This document shows positions 32,461-41,892 of a stretch of 64,000 bases of DNA, in pieces. This stretch comes from Melampsora larici-populina 98AG31 (lineage: Eukaryota; Basidiomycota; Pucciniomycetes; Pucciniales; Melampsoraceae): positions 719,766-783,765 of the forward strand of contig NW_006768806.1 in assembly GCF_000204055.1 (NCBI RefSeq), in the 5' to 3' direction. Under the pieces are notes generated by a model that was given only the letters and a program-made list of their open reading frames with translations, had not been told where the DNA came from and searched no databases. Every line of letters starts with the position of its first letter. Within the stretch, counting starts at the first letter, position 1. A program made the translations under genes and the position numbers.

Positions 32461-32612
32461 CGATGTGTTGATTTGAAAGTGGTTAACATCATTCTCAGCT
32501 CAAATTATGAAAGCCTCCCTGCCTCGGATGATCCATATACTAATAAACACGTCGCGTAGACCCAGGCATTGAAAAATCTCAACGGTACCACGGCGTTCTA
32601 AGACTCATGCCA
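32461..32612 (-). promoter_or_regulatory. Conserved upstream block of cutinase-like copy 1
   Basis: Located 480-635 bp upstream of the ATG. It is strongly similar to 37786-37940 upstream of copy 2, including exact ACGTCGCGTAGACCCAGG (32549-32566) and ACGGTACCACGGCGTT. Conservation at equal distance may reflect shared regulation or simply the extent of the duplication. Confidence 0.5.
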
Positions 32613-33385
32613 TGTGTAAGATTATCCAGCTAAGACTGGTTTTGCCACGCTGCTTTTGTCAAACAACGACAGGATCGGAGAGTGGCAATATCAGTCTTCA
32701 TGGCGGACGACAGGAGATGACGAGGAGAGCTGAGACGCACGGGTTCCTTTCGACTTGCGCGCTGATAGATCGTGTCTGTTCGTCTTCACCTGTCTTCACT
32801 CCTGTGGTATCTTTAACCTCTCTCCAATTGTATCCTTACCGTTAATTCTTTTCTTGTTGTGGTCAGATCATTTGCTTTAAACCTCTCATTGACAAAAAGG
32901 AATACGATGCGGAAATCCAAATAATACATTGACAATCCAAGTCAGTGGCAATCCCTAAAGATCCAAATCTCAGAGGTACAAGGATAATTGGTTTACCTCA
33001 GATGTATAGAAGCTCCAGCGGGCCTAAGTCTTCAAATATAACAGAAAAAAAACAGTCCACTAAAGGAACAGGTTACAGCCAGGAAATGTAGATTTGCCAC
33101 TGTTTACATAAATTGCAGTCGACAGTGGTGTAAGACCGACGACTCCATTTTGAAAAGGTCATTCTGCAATCTGCAATTGTTGTGGATTTTGTCTTTTTCA
33201 AATTACGTCATCAATGTGAATTTTATAGAATTTTTAAGTCCAATATTTAGGGCTTAAGTTTAGAGACAACGGTTTATGACTTGAAGCTGAGAATTTGACT
33301 TGAGTGAATGCATGTAGACAAGCTCAGGAACCTTACGAATATCAACAAACCAATCAACAAGACACACAAAGACAAGAACACAAAA

Positions 33386-35278
33386 ATGAGAAGTCGACCT
33401 AATAGCAAAGCACTCACTGCAATCTGCTCAATGGCCAATGCGTAAGTGATTCTTTCATACCTTATCCATAACCATCATCATCATCGCTCCTAATTCATCT
33501 GAGTTTCCTTGAAGGCTAACAGCAGGTTCTATGTTTACTTATCCAGTCTTTTCTCCTACCCTTCAATCTTCTTTAAACTTTTCAGTTAAACAAGTAAGTT
33601 TTATCCAATCAAAATTGATTTGTTACTTCTTATTATAATCACTCTAGACTGAGTTTGGTTCGTTCGTTTGGTTTGGTTTGTAAAGATTTCAGCTACTGCT
33701 TCGATTGCAATCTTATGTCAATATCTTTGTGCTGCTCTTTGGGGTATATTAGCAGACCGAAAAGGCTCAGCATTGTAAGTTTTCATTTGATAAAAACCTA
33801 ACTGGTTGGTAACCTTTGATTGATCTCCATGAGTTTATCAATCTAGAGTTTCTTTGGCTGCAGGTTTATCCTTCTTCGTTGGTTATATCAGTTTATCTTT
33901 TTTGATTTCATTTTTCGAAAACGGTTCAGATTCTACTGCTTCATTTTTCATTTGGATCTCTGTTACTTTGGCTTATTCACTTTGTGGTAGTGCCACTAGT
34001 GCATCGTATGTCAAACTGACTCTTTGGCTTCTTTGATGATAGGCTCTTGATCTGATTGACGTTTTTCGGTTTGATTAGTTACTTTGCTGCTCTTACAGCT
34101 GCTACTCAAGTTTTTGGATCCGATCATCCTGGTCTTTCGATTGCAGGACCAGCTACTCTCTTTGGACTCAGCCCATTAGCTTTCACTTCGATCGGTACTT
34201 GGCTATTCAATCATGGAGACAATCAGTTTGACGCTTTGGCGTACTTACGCATGCTTGCTGGTGTAACATTAATGACCAACCTTGCGGGATGGTTCGGTTT
34301 TCCTGCACTCGATTCATCCATTGATGTTACTCCGGCTCAAGAAGATGAGAGCTCGCCCTTGATCAACCCAACAACTACACCTTCATCCTCTGATGAGACT
34401 GACGAACCCGATGAAAGACATAGTCAGAGGAGGGATAACAATCTTCGAACAAATACCCTACCTGATCATGATACTGTGATTGGATTCTTATCACAGTCCG
34501 CGGTTTGGATGTTGGGCTTCATTGTGCTTTTAACAGCAGGCCCTGCTGAAATGACAGTAGCATCGATAGGAGCAGTGGTAGATTCATTCGTACCTCTGGC
34601 ACCTATCTCGCTTAAAGCACGCCACGTTCAAATTATTAGCCTTGCGAATGCGGTCTCAAGACTAGTGGTGGGATGGACTTCAGATCAACTTTGTAAAAAT
34701 TCTCAACAACCTGCAAGAAGGAGGGTTGCCCTGATGGCTTTTGCACCTACACTTTATGTTCTTGTTTGTGCTTGGATCGGGCTGGGGGGTCAACAGTTAT
34801 GGGTATTAAGTTTAACTACAGGAATCTGTTATGCAACCATCTTCAGTATGGCGTAAGTTTTGTTTGATGTATTTGAAACTTATTGAATTGTGTACTTACT
34901 CATCTTTTGATCCAATCAATCCCGGCTTGGACAGTCCAAGTATAATAGCAACTATCTGGCCTATCGAAGACTTTGGTCGAAACTATGGTATTATCTCATA
35001 CTGTTAGCATTGATTTTTTTTTCTTGCAAACAAATCATCTTTACCTTTGAAGCTAAGGACTTACTCTTTTTTTGTTGGTCGGACATTCTTTAGTTTCAGC
35101 TACTGGTAGTTTCCTTTTCACTGGGTTTTTTGGAATTATGTTAAATGATCAAGAATCTTTGATTCATCAAGGAGATAGTGTTAGATTGATTTATGGGATA
35201 TGTGGTTTGAGTGAGTTGGTGGCTTTGGCATTGACAGTTTGTCTTTACCGATCTAAACACTCGTTAAGAAAGACTTAG
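33386..35278 (+). CDS. Major facilitator superfamily transporter (Mch1-like)
   Basis: Plasma- or vacuolar-membrane transporter, 464 aa from seven exons: 33386-33441, 33515-33593, 33686-33774, 33847-34005, 34079-34852, 34935-34987, 35094-35278. It has about 12 hydrophobic segments split by a charged central loop with EDESSPLINP (about residues 215-265), a di-leucine-like vacuolar signal in related proteins. The N-terminal GSMFTYPVFSPTLQ and ILADRKGSAL (loop 2-3 motif) resemble the fungal Mch1 (monocarboxylate transporter homologue) and nodulin-like group. Substrate cannot be deduced. The last splice (acceptor at 35093) is the least certain. It lies between the two cutinase-like genes. Confidence 0.75.
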
Positions 35279-36103
35279 AAGGAACGCGGAGTGGTGTGTA
35301 GAAAGTTTCATTTTGAAGTTTAAAATTATATTTCTTTGGATCAGTCATAAGTTGTGATGTTGTGAGATAGGTTTGTTTTATTACTATTTGTGATATTCTT
35401 TCTTGGGCGCTTGGATAGATTATTCATTATGTAACTCTGTTGAGGAATGTGGTGTGAATTTCTGGCAATTGATGTGTGCTATGGTTGAATATCATCAATA
35501 ACTGAGGAATTGGCAAAAAAGTCTGAAAAGACTACTCCTACATAATTCAACCTTTTGAGGATCCAAGCCTCAAGGGCGTTATCAAGATTATGAGATTGCT
35601 GGCTCTCTTTGTGTACTTTAAATGTAAAGTGAATGAACTTTTGTCCTCTGGTGATAATTAACATGAAACTAAAGGATTCAGACCAATTCTTTGATTGTGT
35701 CATGAGTTTTACAATTGTGTTTTAGGAGGTTTCACGACCTGGTCGAAAAGTTAAAGACACCTATGTATATGATGTTCTTGAGAAAATTGGAAGGCAGACC
35801 GAGGGGCGGGCAGGAGCTCCTTGAGCATTTCTTTCCATTGTTGTTATTGTTAGAGCAAACTTGGACCTTAGTATTAGGAACGCTGATATGAACAGCAGAT
35901 AAGAAAGCGTGTCGACAATTAAAAATACATGTGGGGATTAGTGTAAAAAATATTACGATGAAAGCAATAGACAAGAATGATGACCGCGAATCGAAAGAGG
36001 CAACAAAGTATAGATGCGAGGAAGACAAAAGACGAGCCTTATACTACTGACAAAAAGTTGAGATGCGGAATTAGTATTGTGGTTATTTACACTTCTTCCC
36101 GCC
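35279..36103. other. Intergenic, no supported gene
   Basis: Between the transporter 3' end and cutinase-like copy 2. Two minus-strand ORFs under 100 codons have no recognisable domain. The part from about 35900 resembles the 3' flank of copy 1 (AGACAAGAATGATGACCGCGAA against ACAAGGATGGATGACTGCGAA near 30690). Confidence 0.45.
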
Positions 36104-37327
36104 TCACCGTCTCCGCCCCATGCCTCCCATTTTCATCCCTCCACCTTTCGCTCCTCCACCTTTCGCCCCCCCTGGTTTCGCCCCTCCGCCGCCGGGCCCT
36201 TTTTTGGGGGAGTCTGCTCCACCTGCTGCTGCTCCACCTCCTGCATCACCTGACGCGCCTGATTCGCCACCTGTCGAAGGACCACCTCCATTAAGCATTT
36301 TGGCGGAGTATGAGACTGCTTCTTTCTCGTATTGACTTCCAGGATATTTGAGATGTGGTCCCATTGAACCTCCACAACAGATCATATCACCAGTCAAGCA
36401 AATATCTTGTGTCTTAGGACCGAAGGCAGGAGGAAGCTTGATTCCAGTCATCGCGGCGATACTTTTTCCGCTTTTCTGTGAGGGTTAGAAGAGTTATTGG
36501 TTCAAAAAATCAGTATTGTTTCTCAATGATTTGCAATCCTGATAAGATCACTCACAGCAGTTCCGGCATTCCATTGTTTCCCTGCTATCCAATAAGGATT
36601 TCCATACAGGATGATTGAAGAGACGGACTCTGCTGGAAAACCTTGCTTGTTCAATAATTGAGTGATTACCATCGCACCCTCCGAGTATCCGATTAAGACT
36701 AACTTTGACGTAGGACATTTGCCCTTCCTATTTGTGATGTATTTCAACGCGTCATTTGCGCCTTGTTTAGGTCCGTTGTTGTAATCCACCGTGGCTGGAT
36801 AAACGACTTCATAATTTGTTCCACCTGCCACCTGCTTCATGAGACCCTTTATGAAGCCAGCATATCCCGTAGGATTCTTCTGCTTTTCGCCTGTCCCTCT
36901 GGCACTACGCGTTGGATAGGAAGATTTCAAAAAAAAGGATGAATCAGTGATCCTGAGGATAGTACAAAGCAAAACTTGAACATGAAACTAACCTGACGAT
37001 AGCATATTTCCCACAACCCCCGGCTCCCGCGTCTCCTCCCCCTCCAGCAGCACCAGCAGCACCAGCACCTCCGGAAGCTCCAGCACCTCCAGCACCACCG
37101 GGAGGTCCACCGCCCATTTTTGGAGGACCTCCCCCGGCACCACCCATCTTTGGAAGACCTCCTGCGCCCATGTCCTCGCTGGGACCTTTCTTGCCTGCGC
37201 CGCCCATACCACCACCCATCATTCGAGGTCGAAGATGTCGTAGTGAAAGGTGTGAACTAGTGGCCGAGATGCTGGATAGGTTGAATGTCAAACAAAAAAA
37301 TAGTAGGGTACAGCGGATTGATGACAT
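36104..37327 (-). CDS. Cutinase-like secreted esterase, copy 2
   Basis: Paralogue of the gene at 30821-31978 with the same three-exon layout and phases: 37327-36993, 36904-36556, 36475-36104, giving 351 aa. The catalytic core is nearly identical (SARGTGEKQ, GYSEGAM, DICLTGDMICCGG, HLKYP). The Gly-rich N- and C-terminal tracts have diverged in length and composition: Ala/Gly/Pro-rich here, Gly/Met-rich in copy 1. It again ends in basic residues (MGRRR). The same signal peptide type is present. Expansion of cutinases is common in plant-pathogenic fungi. The role of the low-complexity tails is unknown. Confidence 0.9.
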
Positions 37328-37785
37328 GCTGCTTCTTAGGATAGGATTGGAATCCCTTTGTCTGCTTTCGGGTAAAAATATAATAATTATTAGCTTGCGC
37401 TGTTAAAGACCTGTGTAGAATAAGATTGAAGGGAATTACTAGCTCACGGGAGTTTGTAAAGAAGTGAGAACGAAGGTATTACTTCGGAACAAATATAAAT
37501 ACTGACGTAGAGATTACGCAGCAATTATGGACAAGAAATGAAATCTTGTCAACCGAGGAGATAGAAAAGATGCGGTAAACTGATATTCTTCAACAAGATT
37601 CTTCTAAGCTGACGAATGATGAATTAGATCAAAATAAGTTGAATGATAAGAGAAACTAAGAAAACCGAACCATATAGGTGTTTAACACGTTGGAATGAGA
37701 TGGTTAGATATGACAAGCAAGATGATCATTCCAGGCGAGGAAGCGTAAGCCAATTGGATGTAGAGGTTTTCAATTGAAAATCGAT

Positions 37786-37940
37786 GTACAACTCGTTGAT
37801 TTGAAAAGCGTTAACATGTTTCTCAGCTCAAATCATGATAGCCTCCCTGCATCAGATGATCCATACTGATAGACACGTCGCGTAGACCCAGGCAGTCCAA
37901 AATGTCAACGGTACCACGGCGTTTCAAAACTCACGCCAAT
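37786..37940 (-). promoter_or_regulatory. Conserved upstream block of cutinase-like copy 2
   Basis: Lies 460-613 bp upstream of the ATG, matching 32461-32612, with exact ACGTCGCGTAGACCCAGG at 37875-37892. The sequence between block and gene is more diverged. Confidence 0.5.
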
Positions 37941-38922
37941 TGTGACATTATTGTGATGACTGCCGTGTTAGAAGTATCTTTAGTAAGCTGGTCAGGATGA
38001 ATCATTGGGGAATGTGATGGTGTTCGGTAACGATTCATAGGCGGGTTCTTTCGAATTGTTGTGACGTCACAAGCTGTTGACCGATATCATTTAGTTGAAT
38101 CAGGGGTGGGATTTCTCAGTTTGTCTGTCCTTTTGGTCATTGAATCTTTTTGTCTCTGCTCTTTTAGCAATATGTAGTAGTACTATTTCTTATCTTCTGT
38201 TGTTCTCCAAAGGAAAACAAGAGACGCGCTCACTACCCTATATCAAGTTTCTTTCAAAGGTGCCTTCAAACTACACTACCGTCCAAACTTTGAGGGCGAA
38301 TTTGTGTTCAAAACACGCCCAGTGAAAACAATTGGAAAACATAGCGCTTACTTACCGGTGACAAAAGTGGTTTGTAATCCTGATGTAAATTTTGAATGTT
38401 CATAGAATTTATGAGGGCATGGTCGCATCCACGTAAATAGGGAACATTCCCAGAAAAAGACTCCTTATGACCCCCTGGGAACATTCCTAAGTAAGTTTTG
38501 CACGCCTCTGGAATGGGTCTTGGGCTCTGGATATGTATCACGGTTTACGCATCAGCGCCCACTGAGGCTTGCTTTATTGACATGTTGAATCAAACATATA
38601 AAAGAAATTAGACACGAACTTGAGGCCAAAGAACTTGAGAAATGTGGAAGTTCTGAGGGTGGCCTCCACGTCTGACGTGTCTGACCCCTTTACAACAGAT
38701 TTTTAATAAATGGAGAGAATTTTTTGATCAATGACAATATTAACATAGTTTGGGTGGGTTGGTGGTTGACAAATTGATTGAAATTTTTTCTTCTTTTTGT
38801 ATAGACAGCAGAGTATTTTGATAATAAAAGCAAGATTAGAAAAATCTAAATTTGTTTATAATTTGATTTTTTGATAAGAGGGAAAAAGGGGATTTGATCT
38901 TCTAGGAAAATCATTTCCTTTA
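37941..38922. other. No supported gene
   Basis: Short ORFs only. No domain, repeat or RNA gene was recognised. Confidence 0.5.
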
Positions 38923-39126
38923 CACTACCAGCATAAAGTAATTTTCCCAAGGAAAAATCGAATACATTTAGAGCAAAAAATGATTGAAAATGCATTTGAT
39001 CAGCATTAAATCAGCATTAAATCAGCATTAAATCAGCATTATTCAGCATTAAATGAGCATTTTTGATTAAAAATGCATTAAATGTAATCATTGTTTCCTT
39101 GGGAAAATTACCTTTTGCTGGGAGTG
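38923..39126. mobile_element. Tourist-like MITE with TTA target duplication
   Basis: A 204-bp element whose ends are long inverted repeats (about 33 bp), starting CACTACCAGCATAAAG and ending CTTTTGCTGGGAGTG, both running into a TAATTTTCCCAAGGAAA-type segment. It is flanked by TTA on both sides (38920-38922, 39127-39129), the PIF/Harbinger hallmark. The centre has a 14-bp tandem repeat (ATCAGCATTAA units, 38999-39060). No coding capacity. Confidence 0.8.
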
Positions 39127-39484
39127 TTATTCATCCTAGATCTCCATCCCTAGTAAGACATTTTGAAAAGAGACACTTATTTATCATGAGGTGCTATGTA
39201 CTTTTTGTCTGATAGGAATGGATCTCTTTTGCATTACCCACCTACTATTATCCACAATCCTCTTCTTGGCCTATTCCCAATTGTCAATACTTGTACCAAC
39301 TTTCAGAGAGTGTTGCAAACCTTTGCCTTGGACTGATTTCCATGTGTTTGACACAGTGGGATACCAAACTTCCGAGAAAATGCATCACCTTTCCAGCACC
39401 ATAGTGATCCACTATGGGAAATGAACAATCAAATACATGAAATAAACAGTTAAAATGTGGTATAATTCACTGCTGCAATGGCGC

Positions 39485-40217
39485 TCATATGCAATAATAA
39501 ACTGTACCAAAAACTTGTTTTCTCCAATTCCACAGAATGTTTAAGTAATCAAATAGCTCTAAGAATCTAGCCTGATTCAACAGAATTATGTGGCCTTTGA
39601 AAATCACCATTGTTGGGAAACCAACTACCCACGAATCATCCATATATGCATCCAACTCCTTAATACCAAATTTGTACAAAGCTATCCAAAGAATTAAAGA
39701 GAAAAATGAGCACCAAAAGAGAGAGGAGCTTGCACACCCAAAATTAATATGGTGGTCTGCGTGATATGGTTTGTCAATGAATATGACTTGGATATACTGC
39801 CACTGCCTTGTAACTGGTAAGATTTGAAAGGCGGAATCAACATATGATTTCTGTAGAGGGAATTTTTGCCACAACAGGAATGGGATGAAGGAAGCTATAC
39901 TATCTAATCTCACTTTGATTTTATCACACTGAGTATGGCTATTTGGGGAAGGACTACCATAGCTCATAATAGTAATCAGGAGTTTGATTGGTAGCTAAAC
40001 CCAAAGTCAATACCTTCATGCTGGGCAATAATAACTTGAAAGCAGGTGAATGGTGATTGGAAGCCACTTCTGTATCTCTTATTTTGTTGAGGACTGCTAT
40101 ATCTTCAAGGCTTGGTACATGGTTAGGATATTAGCCATCATGATGGAGGGTTTGTCAGACACAGGCCAGAGACCATCTGCAAGGCCAAGGATGACAGATT
40201 CCACAAAAGGACAATTG
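39485..40217 (-). pseudogene. DIRS-like retroelement, RT fragment
   Basis: Minus-strand remains of a reverse transcriptase. An upstream piece (about 40200-40120) reads ILGLADGLWPVSDKP. The open frame 39967-39485 contains DKPYHADHHINFGCASSS, the catalytic-like AYMDDSWVVG, and RFLELFDYLNI...KQVFG, the order seen in fungal DIRS/tyrosine-recombinase retroelements. Frames are broken, so it is decayed. Element B is inserted at AATTG; the 5' part continues at 46551. Confidence 0.5.
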
Positions 40218-40401
40218 TGTTACAACTACACATGTAACCAGGCGTGACACACTTAGGAAGAGATGTCACAGAGGACACGTATTAGTATCTAGATCACAAT
40301 GCTTGTACTTTCCTCTTTCTCCTCATCTGACAATCTACATAGAGGAACCAGGATACCACGTCTTCACACTCCGTCCCCAGATCCCCGTCCTGATCATAAC
40401 A
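40218..40401 (+). repeat. 5' LTR of element B
   Basis: 184 bp, TGTTACAAC...CATAACA. CCTC-ATCTGACAAT at 40321-40334 marks the likely mRNA 5' end (complement of the adjacent primer-binding site), giving a U3 of about 107 nt. Confidence 0.96.
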
Positions 40402-40402
40402 T

Positions 40403-40412
40403 ATTGTCAGAT
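40403..40412 (+). promoter_or_regulatory. Self-complementary primer-binding site of element B
   Basis: ATTGTCAGAT, one nucleotide inside the LTR, is the exact complement of ATCTGACAAT at 40325-40334 in the LTR. Element A has the same layout with a different but again matching sequence, which supports mRNA self-priming as in Tf1/sushi elements. Confidence 0.75.
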
Positions 40413-40824
40413 CTCAATAACACCGACGGACTGTCAAGGACCAGATCGAAATCCGAAACTCTGGATTAGAAACCGAAGATTGAAAAAATTGAAACTAGAT
40501 TGATACCGATTATCCACAAGAACAATACACCAGATCTGATAACCTTAACTTTGTTTATTGAACCCTTCACCGAATTCACATTAGATTGAGAGAACTGAGA
40601 AGAAATTGATACCGACCTTTAGAATTGATCTGCTGCAAGACGAATACACTAGAATTAGGCAAAACTTTAAACCTTAGAATCACCACCGACTTACCACCGC
40701 ATCCCTTCGACAAACTTCCACAACGTCTCCCACATTCAGCACCTCATCGTTCGACGACGTAGAAGACATTGACACCGAATCTGATACTGTTACGTCTGCT
40801 GTTACTGCCGAGTCTTCGAACGCG

Positions 40825-41892
40825 ATGGAAGAAATTCAACGGCAACTCGCCGAACTGAGCACGTCCCTATCAGAGGAGAGACTCCTTCGCCAACAGGCTG
40901 AGCTCCGAAGCCAACAGGCCGAGGCTCGTATTGCCGCTATCGAGGCAGGAAGACAGCCGAACCCTGCGGCACCGGCGGCCTCGACTCCTATGTCACCGCT
41001 AGTTCCCCAACAGACCCCAAAGGGGCCTAAAGTCTCCACACCCGATAAGTTCAATGGAGTACGTGGTGGTCCCGCCGAGAGCTTTGCCAGTCAGGTACAA
41101 TTGTACATGATGGCACACCCTTATCTCTTTCCTGACGACCGAAGCAAGGTCGTATTCACGTTATCCTACTTGACCGGCCCCGCGAGCAGTTGGGCACAAC
41201 CGATGACCGAGGAACTTTTTAATCCTGAGACTGCCGAAAACGTCACTTTCCAACGTTTTATTGATAACTTCCGAGCTATGTACTTCGACACAGAGAAGAA
41301 ATCCAAGGCAGAACGCGCCATACGGGCCTTGACTCAGAAAGGGACGGTCGCCGCCTACGCTCACGAGTTTAATCTTCACGCTCATAAAACCGGCTGGGAA
41401 GTTTCGACACTTGTTAGCCAATTCGAACAAGGATTGAAACGCGAGATACGTGTCGCGATGGTGATGGTGCAGGAGGCTTTCACTTCAGTAGAGCAGATTG
41501 CAAACCTCGCAATCAAACTTGATAATAAACTGCACGGTGTGCCAGATGTCTCAACCCGATCAACTGCTCCTTCTGTCGACCCCAACGCTATGGATATATC
41601 GGCTACTTACACCAGGCTCTCAGATGATGAACGTGCGAGACGTCTTCGGTCCGGTTCTTGCTTCAATTGCGGCACGCAGGGCCATATCGCGACCAGATGC
41701 CCAGACCGACGAGCTAGCAAACCTTTCAAGGGGAGATCAGGAGTTGGTAACTTTAGGACTCGCATATCAGAATTAGAGGCTCAGTTGGCAGTAATGAGAG
41801 GTGGTAGCAGTAATCAGATTGAAGAGAGAGGGAGCTCAAACTCAGGTGTTAATCGTGCTAATGACTCAAAAAATGGCGCAGCTCAGGAATGA
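40825..41892 (+). CDS. gag: Gag polyprotein of element B
   Basis: 355 aa, intact. The N-terminal helix is rich in Gln, Arg and Leu with heptad-like spacing (residues 1-40). An Ala/Pro linker follows, then the gag domain (about 68-240; KVSTPDKFNGVRGGPA, SYLTGPASSWAQP, FEQGLKREIR). The CCHC knuckle CFNCGTQGHIATRC lies near residue 280, with a basic region and a second Leu-rich helix after it. It ends GAAQE with the TGA overlapping the pol ATG (ATGA at 41889-41892). A 423-nt leader separates the LTR from this start. Confidence 0.93.
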   Translation: MEEIQRQLAELSTSLSEERLLRQQAELRSQQAEARIAAIEAGRQPNPAAPAASTPMSPLVPQQTPKGPKVSTPDKFNGVRGGPAESFASQVQLYMMAHPYLFPDDRSKVVFTLSYLTGPASSWAQPMTEELFNPETAENVTFQRFIDNFRAMYFDTEKKSKAERAIRALTQKGTVAAYAHEFNLHAHKTGWEVSTLVSQFEQGLKREIRVAMVMVQEAFTSVEQIANLAIKLDNKLHGVPDVSTRSTAPSVDPNAMDISATYTRLSDDERARRLRSGSCFNCGTQGHIATRCPDRRASKPFKGRSGVGNFRTRISELEAQLAVMRGGSSNQIEERGSSNSGVNRANDSKNGAAQE

